From Diaporthe sp. PMI_573 (taxonomy: Eukaryota; Ascomycota; Sordariomycetes; Diaporthales; Diaporthaceae), in NCBI GenBank assembly GCA_021399435.1, contig JAJTUP010000002.1, forward strand, positions 868,001 through 932,000: a stretch of DNA of 64,000 nucleotides. Reading direction: 5' to 3'. Position numbers and translations under genes: made by a program. Below the pieces are notes generated by a model. That model was not told the origin of the DNA. It did not search any database and saw nothing but the letters and a program-made list of their open reading frames with translations. The first letter of the stretch is position 1. Each line of letters begins with the position of its first letter. Positions 1 through 12,115 of this stretch are shown piece by piece.

Positions 1-37
1 TCTATCACCTCAATCATCACCCCCCAAAACAGCCAAA

Positions 38-853
38 ATGTTCTCCAAGATCCTCCTCATCGCCCTCGCCGCCTCCCCTCTTGTTGCCGCCCATGGCAAG
101 ATCGCAGTCGCGACTGGTGATGCCGGTGGCAACTCCACCGCCCTGGGTATTCAGGGTGCTGTGATCCCCGGCGCTGGCAAGAACAAGGTCACCGAGCCCG
201 ATACCACCGTCTTCAAGGGCGATGCGGCTGATGCTTGTGGACGAACCAACGGCGTGAGTACTTTCACTTCCTGCCTTCTTCAAACCCCACCAACAACAAA
301 TAAATGGCATTTCTAACACCATCCACAGCAAGGAGACAACGACATCGAGTCCGGCACCCAGGCAGCGATGGCTCTCTCAGGCAACACCCTGGCCCAGGTC
401 ACCCCCGGCGGCTCCGTCTCCGGCACCCTGCACATCGTCACCTCCGACGGCGCCGGCCCCTACAAGGCCATGCTCAACACCGACGGCACGGGCCAGAGCT
501 GGACGCAGATGGAAGTCGAGACACAGGTCCCCGGCACCAAGGGCAAGATCCAGAAGTCCGAGAAGCGCGCCTGGGCCCGCGCCCTGCAGGCCGTCGGCAT
601 CATGAAGCGTGCCACCAACATCAACGAGGACTACCCCTTCAAGGTCAACATGCCCGCTGGCGCCACCTGCACGGGCACCATGGCCGGCCAGGCCAATACC
701 TGCCTTGTCAAGCTCGTCAACCCCAGCAACGCCGGCCCCTTCGGTGGCTGCATCCCCGTCCAGATGGTCCAGCCTGGTGCCGCTGGTGCCGCCGCCGCCC
801 CCGCGGCTGGCGCTGCCACCGCCCGCCGCATGGCTCGCAGCTTTGCTGCTTAG
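38..853 (+). CDS. gEgh16/Gas1-like secreted protein
   Basis: Two exons, 38-253 and 329-853, joined in phase 0 across a 75-base intron (GTGAGT...CACAG), give a 246-residue protein. Residues 1-18 are a signal peptide ending LVAAHG, so it should be secreted. The body is glycine- and threonine-rich with paired cysteines (DACGRTNG, ATCTGTM, NTCLVK, FGGCIPVQ), the layout of the gEgh16/Gas1/MAS family, which in Magnaporthe and powdery mildews is expressed in appressoria and linked to plant infection. The tail is Ala/Pro-rich low complexity. The start is the first ATG after the window edge and is followed directly by the signal peptide; the promoter lies outside the window. Family assignment is from remembered sequence character, not from a search. 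Confidence 0.85.
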
Positions 854-2186
854 AAATTTGGACAGGGTCAAATGCGATGATGATGGGTCTCCTTCGTGAG
901 ACATTGATTTGAATGCAGATGATGACTGGAAAGTGGGGAGAAAAAGATGACTGTATCTAGCTGATGGCAACGAGGTGAACGCCCAGTCTGGTGGATGGAT
1001 GGCACAAACGTCTTGTGCATTGTACATTCCTTTGGATGTTGGGATTGAATTTGGTAGATCATAGATTTAATCTCAATGTCTCGATCATAATCAATTACTG
1101 TCTTTACACTTTCATTTGCCACTGTGAACAGTTGCTGACTTTGTGGTGAGATGGAGCCTACTGTGATTGTCCTTCGTTGGGTGTTGAGCCTGGAATACCA
1201 GACAGCTGATCCCACGTTCCGTTTGGAGGTTGGATAATTCATCAAGTTGAGAAACGCTCCAACTTATCCTTGGTTGTTCACAAGCTCGTACCGGTATACA
1301 GGCCACAACTCTTCATCTCAAGTTGCAAAGACCTCAAGCTTGCCAGGTAGGGAAAACCAGCACCAGGAGAATTACTATGTATGCTGGTGGCTATTTTAAA
1401 GTATACTGCTCTAGGTGATGTCATCTTGCAATCAGGACACCAAGCTTAAGGTGTGAGATGCCATCGATGCCTCATAAAAGGGAACTCTGGGTATCAGCAT
1501 ATCTCGTCATCTTGCCTCAGGCATGACCGAGGCCTCATAGGAATGAAAAATTGATTGCTTCTGTCCGTAATCTACTTGGACCATGCTCTGAGGTTAGACT
1601 TGCTCTTCAGTCGCTCGCCAGATAGAAGCGGAAGTCAGGAGTGCTCCTCTGTGCCCTCTCTAATCGCTCGCCCTCCTCAACTCGAGTGGCCACCTCGTCC
1701 ACTACGTATCTCACAGTCGCAGACGTATCCTCTCCCAGTTGCTAGCTACCAATCTCTGTTTGCCTACCTGCTCAGCAGTCGTTGCTACAGCTGCCCTAGG
1801 TGGGCACCCTGGTTGCTGGGTGAACCACCAGCTGTGAATGTGCCCAAGTCAACGCAACGACACTTTACTTGGAGCTCCAGGGCACCTGTAACTTGACGGC
1901 CACTGTAACTACAGGGGAGCTTCCGTTGCTGTGGAGCTCAAGGGTGTCAACGTGACCGGCCCCCCTTGCGCAGTTGTTTATCAACCCACCTGCAGCCTCA
2001 TCCCAAATCCAAACCTTCCTTCCTTCCTCCACCACGCTGCACTGTCAACAGAAGTCAACTTGATCTGCATCACGCTCTTCGCCGAGACTTTCTATCATCA
2101 CTGCATCGTATCACTTGCTTTCGAGCTTATTCTCTCTATCTCGCACTTGACTTTCTTGGTCATTATCACGAAGCGCATCAGTCACA
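854..2186. other. Intergenic stretch, no gene seen
   Basis: No open frame here has a recognisable product. The last 250 bases before 2187 are C/T-rich, as is usual for fungal promoters and 5' leaders. I see no RNA gene or repeat. Confidence 0.5.
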
Positions 2187-4406
2187 ATGTCTTCTCTTCT
2201 CTCCTCCGTTATCTCCTGCGTCGGCGCCTCGGTGCCCGTCCTACTTCTCGCCGGTCTCCTCTGGGCGACCGCGACCGCGCTGGACACCGACTCCTCGTAC
2301 TCGCCGCGAAAGCGAACGGTGCCTGGTGGTTGGGACAGCCATGATGATGAGCATCTCGTTTTTGTTTCTCCTCCTCGTCACCGTCACAGCCCATCTGTCA
2401 CTGGCACTGTTTCTTCTGCACTCACTGCCCTGATTCCCTTGGCTCAGCGTCGTTCCTTCTCGTCCACATCGTCGATTGTTTCGTGCTCATCTCCTTGCCC
2501 CGTCGCACCCCCTAACAAAGAGCGGCCCAGCGCTCGTGCTTCGTCAACTGGTGTATCCCAGACGAGCACACCCCCCCAGATCTACTCACACTTGACAAGC
2601 TCGCAGAATAGGTCCACCTCCTCTAGCGACGAGGCAGAGGCAGTAAGAAAGGCACTGAGAAAGGGTTCGTCTGTCTCTGGAAGATGGTCTCGTCCTCGTG
2701 CTATCGATCGGTTGGCAGGAGCCCTGGTATCCCCAGGCCACAAGATCCGCCCAACGGTGATTCGGAGTGGAGGATAGTATCCTGTGCCCGGTCAACTCAA
2801 CGGTGGCTCTCGTGTTAGCCCTCTAGTCAACCACGATGCTTACGCCTCGCTCGGTCTCGGCTCCAAGTCCTTGTCCCCGTTCAGCCCCGAGAAGAAGATC
2901 AAGAAGTTGGAAGTGTCCTCTCCAGTTGAGGAAGACAAGCCTGTTGTGGCCGAGGTAAGAATCACCCATCCGTCACAATACTCATCTTCTCCAGTCCCAC
3001 AATTCTTAGTATCGTCTAAACCTTCTCTCATCCCTTCCTTTCCCATGCCAATGATTGTGGTGCACAGCGGAACAAGCTAACAACTTGAGTAGATGGAAGT
3101 CAACACAGGTTCTCTCTTTGAGACTCCTGCTGAGACAGCCTTCTCCCAGCCTGAGTCTGCTCCCCTCGCTCTCGCTGCTCCTACCTCGCTGGCTGCCAAG
3201 TTGAAGTTTGATGGCTTCCGCTGCGGTCGTGCACCACTCGCCGCCTTTTCCCGAAGCTTTCAGCCTTTCAAGCCCGCGCTGCCTCCTTCCCCAGTCGATC
3301 CCATGGAGGTGGATCAGCGCTCTCGTGCTGCTTCGCCCACCTCGCCATCGATGACAAGTACTTCCCCCGGCATTCTGCGCAAGGTCAGTCAGATAACGAC
3401 GCAATTTGTCAACCTCAAAATTCATGAGCCTGTCGACATCTCACCTATGGTGGGAATGATGGCACGGCTGAGCATGAATGACAAGCAGCAGGCACGGAAG
3501 GCTCTGATCACTCAGCCTACCTCTGCGCGGTCTCGACAAATTCAGCAACCAGTCAAGCCACAGCCAATCTCGTTATCGGCTCCATCTCCTCAGGCGACTT
3601 CTTCCTCCTCCTCTGGTCAGCCATCCTCGGTGCTGGCGACAGCTACCACCGTCAAGACAGAGAAGAAGCAGATCGCCAGTGCCGCCTCTCGGCCCTCGTC
3701 CTCGGGAACCCCTGAGCCTCTTCCCAAGAGCGCGACTCCCACGACGCCACAGCGTCCTGCTGGTCAGGTTTCTCTCCCAGCTGCCCCAGCAGTGCGCCGA
3801 CCCTTGCCTTTGTTCGCGTCTGCTCGCAAGGCTCTTTCTCAGGGGACCGCCTCCCAGTCGGCTGCCTCTTCATCCTCTCGACAACCCTCTTCGACGAAGG
3901 CAACCGCCTTCCCGCCAACAGCAGAGACGAAGCAGCCGACTCCTACGGCCTCGAGCTCCAAGCCTCTCCCGCAGTCTGCGGCTCCCAAGCAGTCTGCCAC
4001 CTCGTCTTCCTCTAATCAATCCTCCGCACCAGCGCAAGCCAGTGCGCCTAAGACGAAGACGACAAAGCTGGCCACTATGGGCGCGATCGACCCCAAGCTC
4101 GCAGCCCTTTTCGACCAGCTTGAGGACGAAGAGAACGAAGCCAAGACCGAGAAGCCGAAGCCCAAGCCCTGGATGCCCAAGCCCAAGCCCAAGCCCAAGC
4201 CGACGCCCAAGCCGACGCCCACGCTGAAGCCCACGCCAAAGCCCACGCCAAAGCCTGAGCCCGAAGACAGCTCCCTCGACGAGCTGACCTTCGAGGATCT
4301 GGAGTCGCAGTTGGCTATCGAGGAGTTGGCGATGGAGAATGAGGTGAAGTCGGTGCCCACGTACAAGGGCAAGGGTCGCAAGATTGCGCCTCTGAAGAGG
4401 AAGTAG
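2187..4406 (+). CDS. Hypothetical Ser/Pro/Lys-rich protein with an N-terminal membrane segment
   Basis: Three exons are proposed: 2187-2726, 2778-2954 and 3093-4406, giving 676 residues. The second intron (GTAAGA...GCTAAC...TAG, 138 bases) is canonical. The first (51 bases, 2727-2777) is inferred because an in-frame TAG at 2775 otherwise stops the protein; it is the weakest part of the model. Residues 1-32 contain a hydrophobic segment (VPVLLLAGLLWATATAL) that could be a signal anchor. The rest is low complexity: long Ser/Thr/Pro tracts, an acidic stretch and a PKPKP/PTPKP repeat (4157-4260), ending in a basic tail. No enzyme domain is visible and I do not recognise the protein. The ATG at 2187 has a good context (CACAATG). 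Confidence 0.6.
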
Positions 4407-5800
4407 GACACTTCTGAATCACAAGGTGAGCAGACCATCCAACCCCAATCTCGTTCATCTAAATCTTGGATCTGACTATGGGAAACAGGACTTGGCTCGA
4501 GGAACACAGCAGGTGGATTGCACACTTGCATGGTGGTCTGTGAGCATTCGTTATTCCCATTCCTTGCCCCTTTTGTTTTCTGCTAATTTTCCGCTTCCCT
4601 TTCCCACTGCTGGGATGCATTTCCTCAGCACGCTGACACCCGCTCGGTCCCTCAGCGAGCCCACTCCCTTCTATAAAAACCAAAAAACACAAAAAAAAAA
4701 AAAAAGATTTCCTTTGTCATTCATTTGTCTACCTCCAGGCCTTGGAGCAAGGAGAATTGGGTGAGTCAAGTGAGGCAACCGAAGACAGCGGACCTGATCC
4801 CCCGTTGTTAATTGTCGGAAGGCCCTGCGCCCTAGATCAGATAAAAGATGGCCTTCTGTGCCGTGTCTGCTGTTGCGAGAGTGCTGGTTCCAATTCCATG
4901 TGCCAGCACTAGCCAAGGCTTTAGGACATACATTTATTTACTCTCAGATTGAACCGTTTTCTCAATGTGTAGATAGAATTTGGAACCTCAATGTACTACA
5001 TTGTTCTTCTAACGTTGACTTGTTCGCCTTTGAGATATGTGCATGTGATCTTGTAGAGCGGTTTGGTTGCCATTAGACCTGTTGACATGCGCCAAGATGG
5101 CGCTGTCGGCGTCCTGGATCGCGCGTGATGGTGTTGTCATCAGCAGCATAAGGCCGAATGGCTGCGGTCTGGTGACACCAAAGCTGCTGCCGCTGTACAA
5201 TCTTGGGTATCGAACGTACTTACCGCTGAAGACGTTACTATCTTCCTCATCAGGGTCTCAAGCTCGACCTTCGCATAAGACGCCAAGAAGCTCCTTTCCA
5301 CACATGATATAGGTCTGAAAAGACTGTGCCTCGGCAGAAGCGGGGCCAGTCCACGGGTCTGAGGCCCATTGGTTATCATCAATGAGTCCGAGGCTTACAC
5401 GATCAGTCCGAGGCTTACACTATCGGTCCGAGGCTGACACTATCAGTCCGAGGCTGACATGCAGTGAAGGTAGCATGAGCCCTTCATGAGATTGGTGGCT
5501 GTTCTTACCATTTGCAGCCTTCCAAGAGTTTTACGGCTGTCGGTCAACCGCCCTTTGTCGTGCGGTTTGAACAGTACAAGCCAACCAAAGCACCTGGGCA
5601 CGCGGCTGCGAATTAGCTGCTGCCCCAACTAGGCTGAAGGACCAGTGTTATGCATGTATAATTCAATGTCAGAATTTCTTGCCTTGTAGAGACAAATGGA
5701 AAGGTGGATTTGAAGACAGCTATAAAAGACCGCCTGCACGCTCGTTCAAATTCATCGTGAACTTGACTTTTGGTATTGCTAGTCACCACTCTCAGTCAAC
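4407..5800. other. Intergenic stretch with poly-A run and short tandem repeat
   Basis: No supportable gene. It holds an A-rich run at about 4681-4705 and the 20-base tandem repeat listed separately. The 150 bases before 5801 contain a TATAAAAG-like sequence (5720-5727), a plausible promoter for the next gene. Confidence 0.5.
5381..5460. repeat. Minisatellite, four 20-base units
   Basis: Four head-to-tail 20-base units start at 5381, 5401, 5421 and 5441, each built around AGTCCGAGGCTTACAC. Units 3 and 4 share a T-to-G change (GGCTGACAC/T), so the array probably grew by stepwise duplication. It is non-coding. Confidence 0.9.
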
Positions 5801-6145
5801 ATGCACTTCCCCGGTGTCCTCCTCGGCCTCATCGCCACTGCTTCCGCGATCAACATCACGCTCTACTATGGAGAAGGTTGCAGCGGCGGAGGCGTCGTCT
5901 GCGCCGACTCCAGACCCAACACGTGCTGCAGCGGCAACGGCGCCTTCACCTTCTCCAGCATCGGCTTCACGGGCATCTCGGCCAGCAGCTGGGAGCGCAT
6001 CCGGTGCCAGGGCATGAGGTCCGTTGGCTGTACGGGCTTTCCCAGCACGACCCAGATCAGCAGCGGAGATTCCGTCTGCCTCAACGGCGGTGGCTACAAC
6101 AGTGCCTCATACGAATTAGTGAATTTTTTGCCTTTGAAGAATTAA
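5801..6145 (+). CDS. Small secreted cysteine-rich protein
   Basis: A 114-residue frame starts at a well-placed ATG and has a clear signal peptide (about residues 1-16, ending ATASA). The mature part is Gly/Ser-rich with seven cysteines (GEGC, VVCAD, NTCC, RIRC, VGCTG, SVCLN), resembling small secreted fungal proteins of effector size. The odd cysteine count suggests that the true C-terminus lies in a further exon. A stretch at about 6270-6325, in another frame, reads GGSCTEAQ and could supply the eighth cysteine, but I found no splice pair that joins it cleanly. The C-terminal end is therefore uncertain. No function is assigned. Confidence 0.6.
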   Translation: MHFPGVLLGLIATASAINITLYYGEGCSGGGVVCADSRPNTCCSGNGAFTFSSIGFTGISASSWERIRCQGMRSVGCTGFPSTTQISSGDSVCLNGGGYNSASYELVNFLPLKN

Positions 6146-6798
6146 ACTCTGACGTGTCTAATAGTACGTAAGGAATTCCGAAGGAACTGAACCAGTTGAC
6201 GTCCTTGCCTTTTGACGTCACGATTTCGGTGCACATATGACTGACCATTTACAACCTTCAGCTTCAGAAACCTTGCAGCAGACGGTGGAAGCTGCACCGA
6301 GGCCCAAAAGGATTCTTGGCGCGAGTTGTTCTGGATTCTGGCTCTAACGTTTGGGAGTTTGGGGCCATTTATGCCCAAAGGGCAGACCCTTCACCTCCGG
6401 ATGAATTCTTTCACGCGCCGGACAAAGATGAATTACCATGAGATCAATAGCCACGCCTTACCGTTCTCCGATCTAAATCGAAACAGTCTTTTTCTGCAGA
6501 TATGTAGCAATGTAAAGAAAGCTGGTATGGCGTTCAACCATCCATGTCCGTAGTGAGAGTGGTGACTTGGCAGGCTGTAGCTCATTCTAGCTTTAATCCA
6601 TCGGCTTTTTAGTCGAAGGGTCCGGTCCGTCTTAAGTTCCTAGTCTATCATTGGGGAGGATGAGTTGACACGTGCTTAGATACTTAAGTAGGAAAGGGCC
6701 CGGCCCGGCAGGAATCCTGGCTCAAAAAAGCTCGCCTCCTTGTCCGTTGTTGCCTGTCTTTAACGAACATCTCTTCCCAGGCTCCTCGTTATTACAAT
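6146..6798. other. Intergenic, possible missed last exon of the small secreted protein
   Basis: Apart from the possible exon remnant near 6270-6325, nothing gene-like is visible. The final 100 bases are the leader of the F-box gene. Confidence 0.4.
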
Positions 6799-8969
6799 AT
6801 GGACAAGTGAGTACAGTATAGGATCTTTATTCAGGCGCGCAGGGGCGGAGATGTGCTGAGCGCGGCAAGGGTTTAACCCTCTCACTGACCAACTGCAGAA
6901 CAGCGAGTGGCTTAGCGCAATTTACGTCAATGCAATGTGCTGCTCTGGAGAAGACGAGAGCATTCAGCGGCCCAGAGTTTTCACGGCTTCTGCCATATCG
7001 TCGAACGGCCAGCCAGCAAACCCAATCACGCGGGGTTGAAGACTTGACCTCGCTTCAAGCTCTCTCAATCCAAGAAGCGGGCCAATCCTCCTCTGCTCAA
7101 GCAACCAGGCCGGCAGAGGAAGACCTGCAAGACATGATGACGTCCATCTCTGACCTGCCGCCGGAGCTGCTGTCTCGCATCTGCGAGTTCGTCTCCAGCC
7201 AATCGACCCTCGCGAAGCTCGTCCGATGCTCGCGCCAGCTGTGCAGCGTCGCACTCCCCCACCTGTACCGCTCGATCGAGCTCTCGCGCACGCCCTGGAA
7301 GGACGAGTTGTGCCACCTCGAAATCATCACAGCACTTCTCGTGCGGCAGCCCGAGCTTGGCAGGAGCGTGCGGCACCTGGGGATCCACGAGAACAGCAGG
7401 AGCTCCCTCCATGCGCCCGGTGCTCAACTGTCTCCCGAAATTGAAGACGTTGCAAGACTGCTCTCCCAGGAGGTTGGCCTCATTTGCGTCGATGACCCCA
7501 GTGCTGCGGACCACGATGGTGAGGCTGGCCCCGCCAACGCGGATGAGCAGTTGTTTGAGATCGAGTCGGAATTCGGGGATGAGTTTCTCGAGGTGGGGTC
7601 GGACGCCGACTACAGCGACTGGAGCACGACTGATGGCAGCGAGGATGAGGACGACATTCCTGAGACCGACATGCCGACTAGTGTCGACGCTGCTCTGAGG
7701 ATCGCTCGCTCGTCGAGATCATTCCGCGAGGCGCTGACGCTGGCCATACTCATCCGCAGCCTCCCGAGACTGGCGAGCATTGACCTTGAGCTACTGGACA
7801 CTTCATGCTTGCGATTCGTGCACTACTTCATCCGATCTTCAGTCGGCTCGAGCATGTTGGGCAAACTCACCACAGCATGCTTCGGCTCCTCGAGGCCAGA
7901 AAGGCACCTCGAGCTCTGGCGTAACCTCTTCACACTGCCTGGGATTGAATCGCTCTACTTGCACCGCGTAATTGCGATGCGGAATAGGGAGACCCTGAGG
8001 CCGGCGACCGAGTTACAAGCCCTCAGCTTGAACATCACGCATCTCGAATTGCGCCAATGCAGGATATCGCCCTTCGAACTGCGACGTATTCTTGCGGCTC
8101 CAAAGGCACTCAAGACTTTCATATATGACATCGGCGAGATCATATCCGAATCGGAACCTATTTTCCTCATTAGCTACAGATCAGTGCGGGAAGCTCTGGA
8201 ACAACAGAAGGATAGCTTGGAGCAGATTTGGATCGACTATCCACACGACTGTAAGCACTATTCTTCCCTCTTTACGGATACCAGTCTTCATGTTTTGGAA
8301 CGTTCCAGAACGCAACACTCTAGGCTCCGTAGCAGGTGACTAAGACTAACTCAACCAGATGAGTTCGACGAGTGGGGCGCTGGCAATTACACACGCCCGA
8401 TGGGCAGCCTCGCACCATTCACGAAGCTGAGACGCCTTCGCATTGCCAGCACGTATCTGTTCGGATTCGTTGCTGACACGGACCCCGATCGGCTGAGGGA
8501 CTCGCTGCCCGAGCGACTCGAAATGTTGCACCTGACGCACGGAGACGAGGATGAAGAATTGACAGTTGGCCTGCGCAAGGTGCTCGAGGCTAGACAGCAG
8601 GGCCGGTTCACGGACCTGAAAGAACTCAGCGTCGATGTGTCGGTGCCGTGGCTTATCCGGCATGGTAACCCACCACACGCGGACGACTCGCGCTTTAATA
8701 AGGAGGTCATGATGGAACTGACGTCGAAGGCCGAAGGTGCTGGTATGAAAATGTCAATATTCAACAACGTCAGCCATTCCCGTACGAAGGACCTGCTACG
8801 CCGGATACAGGCCGCCAGGGTGGGTTGGACGGGCCCCGAGAGGAAGGAGGCCAGATGGGGTTTCGACGGAGAGATTGAATGGCCAAGGCGAATGAGCGGC
8901 TGCATGCAGAAGCCAGACTACCCGGAGCTAAAGATCGACCAGAACGGGAACATACACGGTCTGAAGTGA
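6799..8969 (+). CDS. F-box protein
   Basis: Three exons: 6799-6806 (8 bases: ATG GAC AA), 6899-8250 and 8359-8969, for 656 residues. Both introns have consensus ends (GTGAGT...CTGACCAACTGCAG and GTAAGC...CTAACTCAACCAG), and the frame is continuous only with these junctions. An F-box (SDLPPELLSRICEFV..., about residues 85-125) is followed by an acidic segment (about 230-260) and a long region with leucine-rich character. F-box proteins recruit substrates to SCF ubiquitin ligases through SKP1; the substrate is unknown. An alternative start at 6930 removes 13 residues and does not touch the domain. Confidence 0.8.
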
Positions 8970-9558
8970 GATCCGGGCTCCTGATTTGATATTCTAAGGC
9001 TACCGATATGAAACATCTCACCTGTAGGAGAGGCATGGAATAATCTCGTCCTGCTGTGGCTGGTGGCTAGCGTGGAGTTGAGGAGCTTGGTGTATCACAT
9101 TCGCCCGTCGCCATGGAAGCTATGCGGGAAACACAACCCGAGATACGCCTCCGCCAAGAACACCAAGTCGCTCGGGCTCTTTATCTGCTCACGAGCCTGT
9201 GGAAGCAATTCGTGCCCAGACTTTCCCTAAACTGCAGTTGGATGAGGTCTCATGTAAGACGATTGGCCCAAACGCAAACGTGCCTGCATGTTGCACCACC
9301 ATAGCGGTAGAAACTTGCTCACATCACCGTTAACTTGCTCACGGGGCTTTGCATCAGCCTGTGTCCGTGGACGATTGGGCTTGCCGCTACAGCTGCACAT
9401 GTGAGCTGCATCGCGGCTAAAGACCTATTCTGGTCTGAGAGATACTTCTACGGGCTCGTCGTTCGCATGATAAGTATGGAATGGATCCGCCTCGATTGCG
9501 ACACAGGGCATGTTGAACATAGCGGACCGTGATATCGCTTTCGTCCCTGATTTCCAAC
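8970..9558. other. Intergenic, no feature seen
   Basis: The 3' region of the F-box gene and the promoter of the ferric reductase. No gene, repeat or GGCGCC motif is seen. Confidence 0.5.
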
Positions 9559-11820
9559 ATGAGAGCTCTGAACACAGTCTTGATGTTCACCATTCTGGTG
9601 GGCAGTGCCATCGGAAAACTCGTCGGCTACGGAATATGGCCCTACAAACCAGTCTGCGCGTTCGCCTGCCTGCGCGCCCTCTCCGGTTACACGCTGACAT
9701 GCTCCTCCGAGATGGACATGCACGGCGGCATACACTCTCACGGAAACGCTATGACGAGCCCCCAGTGCCGCGCCGATGACACCTCCTGGCTGACCACCCT
9801 CGCCTATTGCGCCCAGACCAAGTGCGCCGCCGAGTCCGGCGGCGTGCCCATCTCGGAGCTGGAGGGCTTCTGGGAGGCACAGAGCACGGAGGACCCGACC
9901 GTCCCGCCGAAATGGAGCTTCTCGCAGGCGGTTACCAACGTTTCTGAGCCTCCGCAGCCGGAGCTAGGTGCGGATGCCGAGTCTGAGATGCTTAATTTCA
10001 CTGCGCTTGTGAACGCGGAGGCGTACACGTCGCAGTACAACGCTATGTTTGCAGTACAGCGTGAGACCGTTGTGGAATCCAGCTATGGGTAAGATACTTA
10101 CAGCTGCAGCTATATTTCCGCGTTATTAAACTGGCAACCACTAACATGTGAGACACGAACAGCGTCGCCATCCTCGTAACTGGATTCGGGACCCCTTTGA
10201 TACTCACGTGGCTAGGCTACGTGCCCTACGTCTCGAGCCTGCGAGACAAGCTCCGACCCTACATAGTCTACCCAAGCCTGATAGGCACCTACCAAGTCCG
10301 CTCCCTCCCATACCTCCTCGGCAACGCCCCGACAGTCGGCCAGAGCCTGTACATTGCCATGTTCACCCTGCTCGTGCTGGTCCTGAGCGCGGTCGACTAC
10401 AAGTCCATGCAGCCGCACGCCTGGTACTCGGACCCACGCGATGAGATTTTCGCCTACGTCTTCTACCGCACCGGCGTCTTCGCCTTCGTCATGGCCCCGC
10501 TGACGTTCCTCTTCTCATCGCGAAACAACGTCCTGCTCTGGGCCACGCACTGGTCGCACTCGACATTCATGCTGCTCCACCGCTGGGTCGCGCGCCTGTT
10601 CGCCCTGCTCGCGCTGTTGCACACGCTCTTGGCCCTCCCGCTTTATTATCCTGCCGAGGCGACGCAGGAGTACTGGATTTGGGGTGCCGTTGCGACAGTG
10701 GCGCTGATGATCTTGGCGGTTGGTAGTGGGTTATATGTGCGCCGATTCTACTGTACGTTTTGATCTTGTTCATCTCTTGCTTTCCATTCCTTACCCATAA
10801 AGGGTATAACACCCCGCTGCATGGAACTTACCCGTCACTGAAGCTGATGTCCGAGCAGACGAGTTCTTCCTGATCACGCACATTATTCTAGCCATGTTTG
10901 TGCTCGTGGGCGGCTGGTATCACATCAAGCTCTGGATGCCCGACCTCGCCTGGGGGTACGAGACGTGGCTGTACGGCGCATTCGCGGTCTGGGCGTTCGA
11001 CCGGCTGGCCCGGCTCGCGCGCGTCCTCAAGAACGGAACCCGCCGCTCCACGGTGACCGACCTAGGCGGCGGCTACGTCCGCGTGGATGTGGCCGGCGTG
11101 CGCTGGGGGGCGTACCCCGGCATGCACGTGTACGCGTTCTTCCCGACGCTCCAGCCGCTGCGCCCCTGGGAGAACCATCCGTTCTCGGTGGTGCCCACCG
11201 CGCTGTTGCTGTCGGCGGGTCTTGCGCGTGGCTCTGCTTCTGAGGATGACTCGAAGACGGGCCCTGGGAATCCTGACGCGGAGAAGGGACAGGGTATCGC
11301 GGCGCGGGTGCGTGCTGCCACGCAGCCGGGGAGCGGCCAGACGGCGGGGGTCACGCTGTACGTCAAGAAGTCGACCGGCATGACGAAGTACCTGAAGGCA
11401 AAAGATGGTCTGCTCACACTCCTCGATGGGCCGTATTTCATCAAAGCAGCTGCAAGTATATTGAAATGTGATCGTTTGCTGCTGATAGGAGGAGGCATTG
11501 GGATCACGAGCCTCATCCCGTGGACAGCAAGTCACAGCAACGTTAAACTCTGCTGGAGCGTCAAGGACTCGGCTCGGTGCCTAGTTGACGAACTCGATGG
11601 AGTGGTTAACGGGGTTGTCGATAAGCAAGTGGCCGTTGGGGGCAGGCTGGATTTCGTTGGCTTGTTGGCACACGAGATCGAGTGCGGATGGCGGAAAGTT
11701 GGTGTTGTTGTATCTGGGCCCGGCGGACTTTGCGACGATGTCAGAGCCGCTGTCGTTGCTGCCGGGAGGAAACAGTCCACCACAGTGTTCGACTTAGAGG
11801 TCGATGCATACACGTGGTAG
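9559..11820 (+). CDS. Ferric reductase-like transmembrane protein (FRE family)
   Basis: Exons 9559-10088, 10163-10752 and 10859-11820 give 693 residues with frame kept across both introns. The protein starts with a signal peptide, followed by a Cys-rich lumenal or outer region (residues 25-150) and a multi-pass ferric reductase domain. Two histidine pairs about 13-14 residues apart (LLHRW/LLHTLL near 316-330 and LITH/WYH near 381-394) are the expected ligands for two b-type hemes. After that come an FAD-binding segment (ENHPFSVV) and an NADPH-binding region (GGGIGITS; C-terminal VVSGPGGL). The family moves electrons from NADPH across a membrane to ferric or cupric ions. I started at the ATG at 9559 because the upstream extension has no ATG. 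Confidence 0.88.
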
Positions 11821-12115
11821 TCAGGACAGCGAGTAAGCACTGTACCCACGTGCAAGTAACAGATGCAATATTTTGAGACCCTCCTGACAGCCGAAGGTTT
11901 TAGCACATTATTGCAAAAGCCATAACAACGATTGAATGTACAACTGACATGATATTTTCAAGCGTATGTTGGATGTAAATTAAGGAGAAGCAATCGTGAC
12001 CAAAAGTCCATCGTCAATTTCACAATAAAGGACAAACAAGGTAATTATTGAAGGCTACTACTGGTCAGGGTGCACAACGGGGATACGGGTTTGATATTTT
12101 TCAGCGATCATACTT

